Part shown: piece after piece, positions 34,492 through 44,925 of the stretch
How positions within the stretch are numbered: position 1 is the first letter of the stretch
Layout: each line of letters begins with the position of its first letter
Assembly: GCA_037127255.1 (NCBI GenBank)
Contig: JBANSL010000008.1
Span: 8,923,396 to 8,987,395, forward strand
Reading direction: 5' to 3'
Origin: Persicaria tinctoria
Lineage: Eukaryota; Streptophyta; Magnoliopsida; Caryophyllales; Polygonaceae
Length of the DNA stretch: 64,000 nucleotides
Program-made: the position numbers and the translations under genes
Notes under the pieces: model-generated
What the model was told of the DNA's origin: nothing
Seen by the model: only the letters and a program-made list of their open reading frames with translations
Database searches by the model: none

Positions 34492-36825
34492 CTAGTCCAA
34501 ATCTATAAACGCGGCGCAGTCGACGTCCTGAAGAGAGATTCTGGCCATGTATAGCTCACTTGAATGATCAGGACACAATGGCAGGCACTTCCTGTTCAGA
34601 ATTGAATGGACTGAAGCCATCCCAGGCACCCAGTGATCCTTGTCGAGCGGATTCACATCCAATCGGCTTTGCAGCAGATGAACTCGGTAAACAATGGTGT
34701 CTGTCCTCCCACAGAAGTGAGCTGCGCAAGTGTATGGGGGCTCATCCGAGGCCAGCCTGATCAGAGCTAAAGTGATTGCACCATCAACCGGCTTAGGATC
34801 CGATAGGTTCATAGCGCCCATCCTCTTGACCTCCCTTTCTGTCGGGAAGTAAACTTCCTCACTTCCTTCCGAGCCCGCGACTTTCAAGTCCTTGGTGTAG
34901 TGTCTCATTGCCTGAGCCTTGGTCGATTCGTGCTTTTCGGCCAGTGTCAATATACAAGAGAACCTCAGATGATATGTCACAACTGTCTTCACCATCTTGA
35001 AGTTGTGGCAACAGCTGAAGTAATCAAGCCATCTTGTCCCAACCCCCGCATACCATCTGATGATGTCTGCATCTTCGAGAGCGTTTAGCAAGGAGATGGG
35101 CCTCGGACGGCCCATTTTGTTGGTAAACCCTGCCAGCTTGACCGCCTTTCTCACAAGCTCGATGGGCGCAGCTACCTTCATCGACAGCTTTGTGAGATCC
35201 TTGACCGTCCTCTCGCTATATTTCCTCTCCTCTTCCTCTTCTGCTCTCCTCTCCTCATCCTCTAACGCCCTCTGCGCCTTTGCAGGATTCAAATGCTTAT
35301 CAACTTGCTCTTTAAAATTGTCATATGCGTCCACGAGCTCTGGTGGCAACTGGCTCCTGATCCGCGGCAAGGAAAGGAAATCACCAGCTGTGAGATGTCG
35401 GTGCCATTCCCACCTTTCCTCCACGGACGTAAGGTAGTCCCGAACTACTTCGTCTGCCCAGGTTCTAAAAATCTCCCTCACTTCATTCTCAATGTGGTAG
35501 TCGAATTTGAATCCCTCACTCAGCTTAACCTTCTTGAATACATGATTGAATATCTTCAACCCTAGCTCCTTTCTATTCCTCTCTCGGGCATTCCTCCGCT
35601 CCAAAGCTTCAACTTCCTTTTGTCTAAGGTGTTTCTTCAACGCCCTTTTCGCCTTCTCTGACATCGGTGGATTCAGAACCGAAGGGGGAACAGCCTGGAG
35701 CTCCATCCCCAAGAACTCGATCTTCTCGGAGACAGTACTATGGATCACTGTCTTAGACCTGTCTACCTTCAACTCCAGCTTCTCCTCTAAGTACTTACAC
35801 ACCCAGTTCTTGAAATCCATAGTCAGCATTTTCGAACCCGTCGTGATCATCAACATCTCATCCAAGTACCTAACTGCATACACCTTCACTGGCTTGTGGA
35901 ACAAATTGCCTTCATCCTCATACCCACTCTCCCTACCAATCTTAATCCTTTCATTCTCATCGTTCATCCGGAGTCGAATCTTCTGAACACTCCTATCAAA
36001 CCCCTCAAAATAAACATTGATCAGCATCGAACACAGCCCGCTCTCCTGCGGCAATCCCTTGCCCATATAAAATGCACCGAGCTCGATCCTCACAGCCTCG
36101 GACTCGAACAACCTCCCAATCAATCCAATCAACAAAGCATCATCAATCCGGTCCCCGATCATCGAGCACAGCCTCGAAACGTGCCGGGAATCGAACAGGG
36201 ACCGATCAAACACAACAGTAAACCACCAAGTCGGATTTTCAATCGAATTCTTCAAGTACCTAATTGCAGTGTGCCTCCCCAACCCAACCCGCCCTCCATA
36301 GACAAAAGTCCTAAACCCATTATCATACACAACCTCCAACACCATCCGTAAAGCTTCAATCACGACTTTCAATTTCAAATTGGGCAAAACGAGATACTCA
36401 CCTCCTCCTTCGATGGCCTTCCTCGCGTTCGGGGAAGAACTTCGCAATCTGATACAGCACGCCTCCGGGTCGAACTCGTTCCGGGCGAGTTGACCCGACA
36501 GGTCCTCGACATCGAACCAATTCGAGACAGAGCCCGGCGAATCGGGATCCCCATGGGTGTTGATTGGGGCAGCTAGGTTTCGGCAGGCGGTAAGGAGGAC
36601 AGAGGGCGAAGCGACGACGTTTTGCAGGAGGGAATTGAATTTGCCGCCTTTGAAGTGGCTGTGAACTAGGGTTTCGAGCTGGGGTTTAGTGAGGGTTTTA
36701 ACGGGGTTTGTGGTGGCGGTTGGCTCAGCCGCCGCGGCGGCGGCGGGCAAGGTTGAGATAAGGAGGGAGGGAGATGGTGGGGATGGAAGACGCAGCGTTT
36801 TGAGTCTCCTTAGACCAAAGAGCAT
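34492..36825 (-). CDS. NMAT2: Nuclear-encoded mitochondrial group II intron maturase (nMAT2-like)
   Basis: A splicing factor of the plant nMAT family, which assists removal of group II introns from mitochondrial transcripts. I start at the ATG at 36,825 (777 residues, MLFGLRRLKTLRLPSP), because this gives a basic, Ser/Ala-rich mitochondrial targeting start. An upstream in-frame ATG at 36,939 would add 38 residues of unlikely sequence and lies next to promoter motifs. Counted from the upstream ATG: reverse-transcriptase-like fold about 185-415, with YLDE (358-361) in place of catalytic YADD; Arg/Lys/Glu-rich linker 425-460 and 556-575; maturase (X/thumb) domain about 570-690 (IELVRKAVKLAGFTNKMGRP); Cys/His pairs at 738/743 and 785/789 (HFC, NRKCLPLC) in the C-terminal domain. 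Intronless. A (GA)n run in the 5' UTR (36,847-36,866) is common in plant leaders. nMAT1 is the closest alternative. Confidence 0.9.
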   Translation of the reverse strand: MLFGLRRLKTLRLPSPPSPSLLISTLPAAAAAAEPTATTNPVKTLTKPQLETLVHSHFKGGKFNSLLQNVVASPSVLLTACRNLAAPINTHGDPDSPGSVSNWFDVEDLSGQLARNEFDPEACCIRLRSSSPNARKAIEGGGEYLVLPNLKLKVVIEALRMVLEVVYDNGFRTFVYGGRVGLGRHTAIRYLKNSIENPTWWFTVVFDRSLFDSRHVSRLCSMIGDRIDDALLIGLIGRLFESEAVRIELGAFYMGKGLPQESGLCSMLINVYFEGFDRSVQKIRLRMNDENERIKIGRESGYEDEGNLFHKPVKVYAVRYLDEMLMITTGSKMLTMDFKNWVCKYLEEKLELKVDRSKTVIHSTVSEKIEFLGMELQAVPPSVLNPPMSEKAKRALKKHLRQKEVEALERRNARERNRKELGLKIFNHVFKKVKLSEGFKFDYHIENEVREIFRTWADEVVRDYLTSVEERWEWHRHLTAGDFLSLPRIRSQLPPELVDAYDNFKEQVDKHLNPAKAQRALEDEERRAEEEEERKYSERTVKDLTKLSMKVAAPIELVRKAVKLAGFTNKMGRPRPISLLNALEDADIIRWYAGVGTRWLDYFSCCHNFKMVKTVVTYHLRFSCILTLAEKHESTKAQAMRHYTKDLKVAGSEGSEEVYFPTEREVKRMGAMNLSDPKPVDGAITLALIRLASDEPPYTCAAHFCGRTDTIVYRVHLLQSRLDVNPLDKDHWVPGMASVHSILNRKCLPLCPDHSSELYMARISLQDVDCAAFIDLD

Positions 36826-36949
36826 CGGATCAAATAGGAACGCAATGAGAGAGAGAGAGAGAGAGTTCAGATGAACTGCGAAAAGTGCAAATGGAGAAGC
36901 AGAAGAGCAATGGCTTCCTCTGCTAATGTGGTGATGCATGATGGGTTTT

Positions 36950-36987
36950 TGGGCCGAATATAATGGGCCCAGCGGGCTGGATGGGCT
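36950..36987 (-). promoter_or_regulatory. Cluster of site II (TGGGCC/T) promoter motifs
   Basis: TGGGCC at 36,950-36,955, the palindrome TGGGCCCA at 36,964-36,971, and TGGGCT at 36,982-36,987. TGGGCY 'site II' elements are bound by TCP factors and are typical of promoters of plant genes for organelle and ribosomal proteins, which suits a mitochondrial maturase. They lie about 125-160 bp upstream of the chosen start codon. Confidence 0.6.
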
Positions 36988-36989
36988 AC

Positions 36990-38160
36990 TGTGACTCAGT
37001 CGTGTAACATCATTTCGGATGATAATAAGTTGTTTTAAATCTATATAGGGTCGAGTACAGTGGTTGTATGATCTAAAAAATCAATGTTTCCACTTTCCAC
37101 TACGCAATTGATTTCTGTAAACATATGATGAACATAAACTGTTTGAAAACGATTATTAAAGAGTTGGAAATGATCATTTTGACTTATCAAGGATATTTTA
37201 AAATATTCTTAAGTCCATTAATAATGCAAAGATTTTCAAGTTTTACTTCGACATTTTGGATATTAAGCTATAATGTTTCCTGAATCTCAACTCTAAAAGT
37301 TATAGCCTCGACTTTAATAACGGAGCATAATGAGATGCTAGCATCTTTCATTGAGTCTTTCTTTGCTTCGTGATCTCACATCACAAAACTGATTGTCGAA
37401 TTTTCTTTGTCTTGGAAAGGCCCGTCAATTTGGAAAGGCCCGTCAATATTTAGTTTCAAACCTGAATTTTTTGGGTTTTTTTATTTGATCCTTTTTTCTT
37501 TAAGATAATTACAAGTTGATGTTATGTTTTCATCTTCCTCAATCCTCGACACTCTTCTCATTCTAGTTGAGTACTTGAGTATTTGTTGGTTGGTGAATTT
37601 GATAATGTTATTAACACTGGCGGATCCAGAAAAAAAAAATTAAGATAATCTAAATATTTTTTAGGAGATTTTTTTTGTATGTATATATTAAAATTATTTT
37701 TTATTTAAATGTCTTAGGAGAAAAATTAAATTTATGATTTAAATAGTCGTTTTTAGTTGGAAAAAAATTAAGAAAAATAAAATAAAAATAAAAATGAGAA
37801 TTTTTTTATATGTAAATATTAAAAGCATATTTTTATTTAAATATGTTGAAGAAGAGGGTAAAAATGTTTGAACCCATGACCTCAAAATAATAAATACCAT
37901 TACTAACTAAAAGACTGAATCTAAAGAGGCGTCAACTGCTACCTAGCTCTCTCAGTTTCGTTGTTCTCACTTGGATCATGAAAAAGAAATGCTCTTGTAA
38001 CATGGGTATAGCTTGAATTTCCTATAAATCACTCCCGATATTTTTATGATATATGATGTGGGACGGATGTGTTACATTATTAAACTCTTTTATCTCTAAA
38101 ATTGTTAAAAATTACAAAAAAAAAAAAAAAACGCAGAAAATAACTTTTTCCTCTGTTTTA
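36990..38160. other. Intergenic, decayed repeats
   Basis: AT-rich. An hAT-like start (CACTGGCGGATCCAG, about 37,616) has no matching right end. No gene is recognised. Confidence 0.4.
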
Positions 38161-38164
38161 TTTT

Positions 38165-38348
38165 TCAGGTTGAGGTGGGGGCTAATGCCACCCTGAGCCC
38201 CCTAGAACCACAATGGGCGACCCATGTCTTCCACGAAGTGAACAGAATTGCTAATAGAGTTGCAACTTGTCTATACTCCGTTGACAATGCCTCCCTTCTT
38301 TCTAATCGCTTCATTGAGGATCTCATTCGAAACATGCCCTTACTTTGA
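38165..38348 (+). pseudogene. LINE fragment: RNase H C-terminus
   Basis: One open frame reads ATHVFHEVNRIANRVATCLY ... FIEDLIRNMPLL then TGA. This corresponds to the last RNase H helix and tail of plant LINE ORF2 (compare VFREANLVADRL and LIRKDALG at 63,830-63,955). Only about 60 codons survive. A TTTTTCAG splice-acceptor-like word precedes it, probably by chance. Confidence 0.65.
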
Positions 38349-38469
38349 CGGTATAACAAAATCTGACCACCAACCAAATATTTCCCTCATTGAAAAATAA
38401 TCTAAACTAGTGGATCTCTATTAAAAAAATATGATTCATCTTAATAGCGTATTTTTTGTCAAGTAAATA

Positions 38470-38610
38470 ATTTTAGGTTCCATTTGGCAAAATAGTGACG
38501 GATAGGGTAGCTGAAGCTGATTGATTTTTTGTGTTAAATATATGTTAATAAGCTAGTACGATGTTTGATAAACCACGCGGTTGAAGTAGCTAATGAAAAC
38601 TAGAGAAAGT
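38470..38610. repeat. MITE-like repeat related to 2160-3190
   Basis: The words TAGCTGAAGCTGAT, GTGTTAAATATATGTTAATA and GATGTTTGATAA match the sequence on both sides of the hAT element at 2217-3109, showing what that site looked like before insertion. Ends are unresolved. Confidence 0.45.
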
Positions 38611-38619
38611 GATATAGTT

Positions 38620-39695
38620 TCTAAAAAACCAGGTAGTCCACCATCTTGTTGTCAGACAACTTTTGTTGGCATTGTTTAACTTGTTACCTATGAAACTAAG
38701 AATTGGTTTTATTTCTCTTGATTGCTAGATGAAACTATGAATCTCTCGTTGTTCAGACATTGTGAGGACCCCTAGAAGGGTATGTGCTTGACATTCTAAA
38801 AATAGATGAATGTCGTCTTCCACTGCATCATCTCTCAATCTATTGTGGGAGATCAATTTATATGCACTAGATGTGGTGAACCAAACAAGCTTGTTTGGCC
38901 ACTAGTAAAGTTTGTCTTCAAAAGGGTTAGCCGATATTGGGATTGATATAATGTCGTCTACCATCGATTTCGGTAAGGTGGTTTGTAATTTCTCGATCCA
39001 CCATTTTCTGCCGCTGATATACTCACTTACAAGTTCCACACTGTTCACATGTTAGGGCGTTGTATTAACGGTATGGTGTCTATACCCAATTATCTTTTCA
39101 AAATTTAATTGTTTTTCCATTCCCCACAGACCAAATGAGTCTAGTTTTGAATTTTGTTAACATCGGGCAGAGCATAGTCCACTGCCAAGAGAAATGTCCT
39201 TTCTTCTTATAGTTGAGTATATCTTTACCCTTAAGGTATTTATGATTAATCACTTTCACCCACATACTCAATGGATCTGCTAAAGTTTTTCAGAACAGCT
39301 TCATCTGAAATGCTTCATTCATTTCACACAAGCCTTTCTTATTCCTAGACCACCCTTACTTTCCGGTCTACAAACCCTGTCACAGTTGATAAGAGGCCGA
39401 TGTTGGAGGTTTTTATTCCAGAAGAAGACCATGTTTATCTGATCAAGTTCTTTATGAATGGTGGTAGGGATCATAAAACTCTGCATAGTATATAATGGTT
39501 TAAATGATAGGTTTGATTTAATAAGTACTGAATGACCTTGTTGAGAAAGAGAATTTGCCCTCCATTTTAAAAGTTGCTATTTTGATTTACACACAATTTC
39601 ATCAAATGTATCTTTGTTTACGCGTTCATTAATAATCGGGCAATCAAGGTATTTTTCTAATATGCGCTCGTGCCTTGGCCTTTGTAATTATTGAT
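38620..39695 (-). pseudogene. Decayed LINE ORF2 fragment (post-RT and zinc region)
   Basis: Reverse-complement reading, with several stops and shifts, shows the region after the reverse transcriptase: NSLSQQGHSVLIKSNL, PLYTMQSFMIP, FFWNKN, ESKGGLGIRKA, then a W-rich segment before the zinc-finger part. Parallel words in the large LINE are NCLSQAGRCTLIKTTL, PLHIMQCFMLP and FLWNKG. No intact frame; an old relic. Confidence 0.7.
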
Positions 39696-40689
39696 AGCTA
39701 ATTAATTATAGTTTTTAAGAAATTGAAAATACAGAGTAATCCAGAGTAAAAGCATATATAATGGTGGGGAGTTAAAAACGTTCTCTTTTAAAGAGTCTCT
39801 TCCTCCTCCTCCTCCGGGAGCCATTAACCCCTCCTCCGTTAGCTCAAACCTCCTTCAGAAGCCACCGCCTCGCCTCCTAGGCCCTTGTAATCACCGCTCA
39901 CCATCAATCTCTGTTGGGTGAATCCGGATTCTTCGTGAGATGGGGTTGCTCAGCTGCTCCTCTCATCGTCCGAACTCGGCCTTGTTATCTCCGATTATGA
40001 GTCCACCGTCGGCCACGGGCATCCTCCATCTGGTATCCCTGAATCCCTCTTCTTTTGAGGTGTTGAATCTTCACCTTCCGTTCCCCCGCATCGTCGACCT
40101 TGGGATTCAGCAACTCGCCTTCCTTTGGGTGTTTCTTAGTGGAGTTTGGATTTGGGGGTTTTAGAGTCCCATTTCCCCTCTCCTCTACCTCCCGCCCCTC
40201 TGAATTTTCTTCCCCGCTGGATTAGGGGACAATTGACTGTCTCGTGGGGGTTAATATCGATTCTTGGACTCCCCTTCACTTCCGTCTCTTCAATCTGGCC
40301 GCCTGGGCGATTTGTTTTAGGTTGTCGTCATCGTTGAGCTCTGGCTCCGCCTTTATCTCAGCCACCGTTTTTACCTCAATCGGTTGGCTTATCCTCTGGC
40401 TTCGGCGATCATCTATTCCGCCCCTTTAGGTCGCTAGCGTTTGTCCCGGCACTGGCATCCAATCTTTCACCCCTTTCCCGGGTGGTGGCGGGTGGTTGTC
40501 GGTGGTGTGGCCTACCCTTCGCCTGAGTCGGTGGTGCTAGTTTTGGAATGGTTTGCTTCTCTGGCCCTTGACCCGTCGTCCGTTCTTTGGGTCAAAGGCT
40601 ACCATGGACCCAAAGCTTCAATAAAACTAAAACTAAAACAAAAACTGCCCCATTGGTAAAGGTTGAATACAACTAAAACTAAAATAATA

Positions 40690-40926
40690 CTCCCTCTGTT
40701 AATTAAAACTTGTCGTTTACTATTCATGCACACTTTTTTAAAACGATAAAAACTATATAAAATATTAACTTTTTTTTACATTTGTTTTTATAAATTCATA
40801 CTTAATAGTAATAAGTATGATATTATTTTAAAAATTTGTTATAAAAGTTAATATTTTATATAGTTTTTAACACCTAAAAATGCGTGCGTGAATAGTAAAA
40901 CGTCAAGTTTTAATTAACGGAGGGAG
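40690..40926. mobile_element. Stowaway MITE, family A
   Basis: CTCCCTCTGTTAATTAAAAC ends with TA duplications; near copy of 24,307-24,543 and 51,247-51,483. Inserted in retroposon copy 3. Confidence 0.9.
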
Positions 40927-40949
40927 TAATAAATAATTCTAAATAAATA

Positions 40950-41203
40950 CTCCCTCCGTTCGGCAAAACTTGTCATTTTAACTCTCCACACAACTTTTAA
41001 TAAAGCTAATAATTACCCTACTTTTTTACTAATTTACCCTCATTTATTACTCTACTTTTTACTTTATGAAAAACTACAACTCACAACACATCAATCAAAT
41101 CAAGGGCATTTTAGTAAAGTAGAGTCAAAAATAACTAAAATGACAAGTTTTTTCCGAACAAAAACAAAACTCTAAAACGACAAGTTTTGCCGAACGGAGG
41201 GAG
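40950..41203. mobile_element. Stowaway MITE, different subfamily
   Basis: CTCCCTCCGTTCGGCAAAAC and its inverse, with TA on both sides. About 30 bp of strong terminal pairing; the rest of the arms pairs poorly. Confidence 0.85.
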
Positions 41204-41662
41204 TAAATCCCAATTGGGTTTGCTTATCTCCCACTAGGGTTTCTGGTGCTTTCGATTTCAGGCGGTGTAGGACTTTAAATTTGGCGCGACTGTACTTTCT
41301 TCTCCGATTGATGAGGTTCTGGTTGTTTGGAGTCGGGAAAGACTGGGATCGTGGTAATGTGTATCGAGACGTCTCTTTTTCCCAGAAGACGGTTTCTTTG
41401 GAGGTTCGTTTTCACTGTCCACAAGTGACTCCTGATGTACCGCTTGCCTGCGGTGCTGCTTCTAGGTAGCGCTTGGCTCCGTTCGTCGTCTACGTCCTCA
41501 TCTTGTTTGGTTTAGTTGTGAGCAGTTTCACTTTGATGCGTGCTAATGCTTGTTATCTACACCATCTTTGTATTTTTGTTTTTTTTATGACGGTTATCTA
41601 TCTGCAGACTTGTAGGCCTTCGAAGTTAAGTTTGTCTGACCTCAAAAGGTGAATAATCAATA

Positions 41663-41897
41663 CTACCTCCGTTCCATAATACATGGGCTTTTCCTTTTTG
41701 ACACGTTTTTTAAGGAGCGAAAAACTCTATGAAATATTATTTTTTTAATCAAATTTTTTATATCATTTGATACTTATTAGTAATAAGTATCAAATGATAT
41801 AAAAAATTTAATTAAAAAAATAATATTTCATATAGTTTTTCCCTCCTTAAAAAGCGTGCCGAAAACTAAAAACCCATGTATTTTGGAACGGAGGGAG
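41663..41897. mobile_element. Stowaway MITE, near-perfect hairpin
   Basis: Both arms match over almost the whole 235 bp (for example ATACATGGG, TTTTTTAAGGAG and TATATCATTTGATACTTATT on each side of the centre). Ends CTACCTCCGTT and inverse CTCCCTCCGTT, with TA duplications. It lies about 325 bp beyond the end of the calmodulin-like gene. Confidence 0.9.
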
Positions 41898-42221
41898 TAT
41901 TACAACTGTAATTATAAGGGCTTCTAAAATAAAAAGGAATTATAAGTAGGTAAATTTGTGATGACTGAGATGAGTGTATTTTATTTCAAACACACAAACA
42001 AGTCCCCAAATTATTTCTACAAGTACCAACTACCAGCGCATTAACTATCATTTACAACTTGCATCCAAACACGGACTTACTGATAGATCCTGACCGTCCA
42101 TCCACCTCACTTTTCTATGTTCCATGGCTTTAACCACTCAACGCAAAAAACAGAAAATAAAAAAGAGAGGGAAAAATAAAATCATCCAACGGTGGAGATG
42201 CTTTATTGCCGGGTGATCATA
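41898..42221 (-). other. 3' flank/UTR of the calmodulin-like gene
   Basis: Non-coding sequence downstream of the stop codon (minus-strand sense), likely including the 3' UTR. No other feature. Confidence 0.5.
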
Positions 42222-42893
42222 TCATACGCATCTAAGCTGTTGCGGCTCCATCATCTTCCTGAAGTCCTCGAAGCAGACGAACCCCTCCCCGTTTCCATCC
42301 ACGCTCGCTATCATGCGCTTACAGTCGTCTAACGTGCACTGGTCATCACCGATCGCCGAGAACACCCTGTGCAGCTCGCCCGCCGTAATCCTCCCGTCGT
42401 TATCGGTGTCGAATATTTCGAACGTCTCCCGGAGCTCCTCCGTCCCCGAAGCCGGGCCGAACGCCGACCTTATCGCACCGAACTCCTCCAAGGTAATGCA
42501 GCCGTCGCCGTCGCGGTCTATCTCGGCGAGCATGGTCGTCAGCTCCTCATCGTTCGGAGGAGCCCTGCCGATCCGGCTCAGGACGTTCTCCAGCTCAAAC
42601 TTCGGGATCTTCCCGTCGCCGTCGCGGTCGATAAGCTTAAACGCCTCCACGAGCTCGAACCAGATATCGTCGTCTCCAAGCGTGATTTGGTCCTGAGAGT
42701 GCGACTTCCCAGGCCGGTTGGAAGAACGGCGAGCCTTGCAGTTGTCGGCGTCGGAGGCGTCAGATGACGAGGACGACGATGAAGACACGGTGTTGAAAGA
42801 GGCCGGCTCGGATTTCGAGATGTGGCGGTCGCCAGATTTCTTGGAACGGAACAGTTTCTTAGGGATATCGTGAATTGATCTGACAAATTTCAT
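42222..42893 (-). CDS. CML35/36: Calmodulin-like protein, CML35/36 type
   Basis: 223-residue EF-hand calcium sensor, probably cytosolic or nuclear, that would change shape on calcium binding and regulate partner proteins. The basic N-terminus (MKFVRSIHDIPKKLFRSKKS) and a Ser/Asp-rich linker (36-60) precede four EF-hands. Loops start at D89 (DRDGDG), D126 (DRDGDG), D162 (DTDNDG) and D199 (DGNGEG). Loops 1-3 keep acidic residues at 1, 3, 5 and Glu at 12; loop 4 has Asn at 3, Glu at 5 and Asp at 12, so weaker or altered calcium binding is likely. The motif CTLDDCKRMIASVD between hands 3 and 4 is characteristic of the CML35/36 group. Single exon, as usual for CMLs. The ATG is the first in frame after a GA-rich leader. 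Confidence 0.92.
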   Translation of the reverse strand: MKFVRSIHDIPKKLFRSKKSGDRHISKSEPASFNTVSSSSSSSSDASDADNCKARRSSNRPGKSHSQDQITLGDDDIWFELVEAFKLIDRDGDGKIPKFELENVLSRIGRAPPNDEELTTMLAEIDRDGDGCITLEEFGAIRSAFGPASGTEELRETFEIFDTDNDGRITAGELHRVFSAIGDDQCTLDDCKRMIASVDGNGEGFVCFEDFRKMMEPQQLRCV

Positions 42894-43168
42894 GGCGTTT
42901 GCAAATTGAGAGGGGGAAAGGGTGGAAGGAAGGGAGTAGAGAGGGAGAGAGAAGTTGTGGGAGAAAGAGATGAGTCAGGGGAGGTTATTAAAGGAGCCAT
43001 GGGAGGCAGCTTCCGGGAAGCTTCCGAGTGAAAGCGCAGCTTTTGAAGAGGGAGGGGAGAGGGATTGTGTGGTGGGAGGAGTAGATTTGGTATGGTGTAC
43101 GTGTCCGTTTTGGGCCGTTGGATTAAGAGAGATGACGATCTGATGAGTGATTAGGCGTGTATCGTGCG

Positions 43169-43175
43169 TTATATA
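43169..43175 (-). promoter_or_regulatory. Possible TATA box of the calmodulin-like gene
   Basis: TATATAA on the minus strand, about 275 bp upstream of the start codon. This would give a 5' UTR of roughly 250 nt including the GA-rich stretch at 42,900-42,975. Position and sequence only. Confidence 0.35.
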
Positions 43176-43324
43176 TTCTACGAGTATTTTCCTCCTCTTT
43201 TATTTTACTTTTGCGAGATGAAATAATATTCTGGTGGGTCCCAGGATAATTGGCTAAGGGGAACGGGGTGGATTTTAGGGGATGTGGTAGATGAGGATGA
43301 ATTTTTAAGATGTAAAATATGAAA

Positions 43325-44925
43325 ACTCAACATCCAAATTTTTGGGTTTTATGTTTGGTTGTATTTTGATTTTCTAGTGGATAGAGTGATGGGTAAAGAC
43401 CGAATTACCCCCACTTATGCACAGGAAAAGACAAAATTGCCCCCAATTCATGCCCCTCTTGAAATTCATTTCAATCATGTGGCGTTCGAGTCCGAGCGGC
43501 GGCGATAGAAGGCCTTCCACGGTGAAGACGGACTGCACCCCACCATCGGTGCCGGAAAGCCGACGGCTACGGCGGCACCCGACGAAAGTTTTTTCCCAAG
43601 AACACGGGAGCTGGAAAGAACGAAAGCCCTTTTTGGTTTTCAATTTCAACTGCTTCACGGAAGTTTGGTTGAAGTCTACAGAGAAGGGAGAGAGAAGATG
43701 GCGCCCGTCGACATCACTCCAGCACCGGCAGTTCGTCGACGACTAGTGGAGTTCCTTATCCGGTCAGCGGATGAGTTTCAAGTACTCCACATCGTCAAAT
43801 ACTCGGCCCCCTCTCTCTCTTCTCGGAGAGCCGCTGTTCAAATTCCGAGGAGTTGCCGTGGCCGGAAAGCTCCTGAGCGTGGAAGCTTGTTTGGACATCA
43901 TGGACCTCCTGCATGAAACGGACGAATTCTCGGAGGATTTCCGGCACCCGATCCTACTCGCCGGATCAATTCCGGCGGATGCTTATACGATTACATTTCC
44001 AAAATAGCAGTCGGAGTTTCCGGTGGTGCCTTGGGTGAAGTTCATCATGTACAGAGGAGGAGATTTTTGTCGTCGTTAAGTGCATTCTCCATCGCGTTTT
44101 GGAGCGGATGGATTAATTTGAGAAATTTTTTATTCAGAGCTCGAATTAGCCGCCATGGGGTCAGATCTAGAGGCGATCTGTGAAGGAAAACCTAACGTCT
44201 TGCCATGGAAGATCCATACCGAGCTCTCCTCAAACCTTTCGACCTCTTCATGTAATCTCCCTCGCTCTCGCTCGTCCTCGCACCTAGTGGCACCAGATCT
44301 AAGATTTCCTCCCTCCTTCATTGAGTCGCGAGCTCGACGGAGGTTGGACATCTCTCCCTCACCGGAGCCACAATCCAAAATGCGAATGTAATCGAGGGGA
44401 TCCGACGCCGAATTGGCCTAGCCATGGCCGCCGCTGTTTGCATGGAGGAGGGATGTGGGAGAATCAGAGGATGTGGAGAGGAGATCAGAGAGATCGAATT
44501 CGTCGGCGGCAGAAGGGGATTTCGACACCCAAATTTCGGAGAAGGGGATTAGGTGGTTGGGGAGAGAGGAAGGGGGGTCGCCGAAGAGGGGTTGACCGTT
44601 GACCGCCGTTGGAGAGAGGGTGGCCGCTGCTGCAGTGATTGTCACCGTCGATCATGATTGCTGGAAGTGGAAAGTCATCGATTTGATTATGGAGAGAAGG
44701 GGGGGGAGACGAAAGGGCAAAACGGGGTAAAACCGCATTCCCATCCACCAAACCTCCCAAGAGGAGGTTCAATTTCCTATCTAGATCCATCTCTCAAACC
44801 CCCCATTTTCCACCCTTCAAACACACTAAACCCCTACACCCAAACACGCTGGCGGGAAAATCGAGGCAAATTTGCCATCCCCTAAACCCCATAAATACTA
44901 CACCCAAACACACCCTAAGTTGGAT
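43325..44925. mobile_element. Putative gene-capturing element
   Basis: A GC-rich block bounded by partly inverse ends: CATCCAAATTTTTGGG, then words like GTTTGGTTGTATTTT, at the left. At the right, the inverse reads CATCCAACTTAGGG and GTTTGGGTGTAGTATTT. Inside, gene-like but broken frames lie in several phases and both strands: 43,698-43,916 plus (MAPVDITPAPAVRRRLVEF...), 43,830-44,007 plus in another phase (FKFRGVAVAGKLLSVEACLD...), and 44,418-44,645 minus (PFSEIWVSKSPSAADEFDLS...). I recognise no parent gene. No target duplication is clear, so this is a hypothesis. Confidence 0.4.

Larger units (their letters stand above)
39775..41660 (+). mobile_element. Retroposon copy 3, broken by two Stowaways
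   Basis: A C/T-rich leader (39,790-40,600) ends in a CTTTGGGTCAAAGG...GACCCAAAGC block (about 40,590-40,620). After two Stowaway insertions come CCCAATTGGG and CCCACTAGGG (41,208-41,245), the counterpart of the CCCGNAAGGG words. The 3' half then parallels 1000-1400 (GGAGTCGGGAAAGACTGGG, CCACAAGTGACTCCTGATG, TTTGTCTGACCTC). The tail hairpins are degraded and poly(A) is lost. Frames such as 39,940-40,164 are not genes. Confidence 0.55.

Noticed and set aside
35060..36351. Plus-strand frames opposite the maturase gene
   Set aside because: Shadows of the conserved minus-strand coding sequence.
38156..38170. Splice acceptor before the LINE fragment at 38,165
   Set aside because: TTTTTCAG is common in AT-rich DNA; the fragment is explained as LINE debris and no upstream exon was seen.
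42313..42767. Plus-strand frames of 127 and 132 codons
   Set aside because: Antisense shadows of the EF-hand gene.
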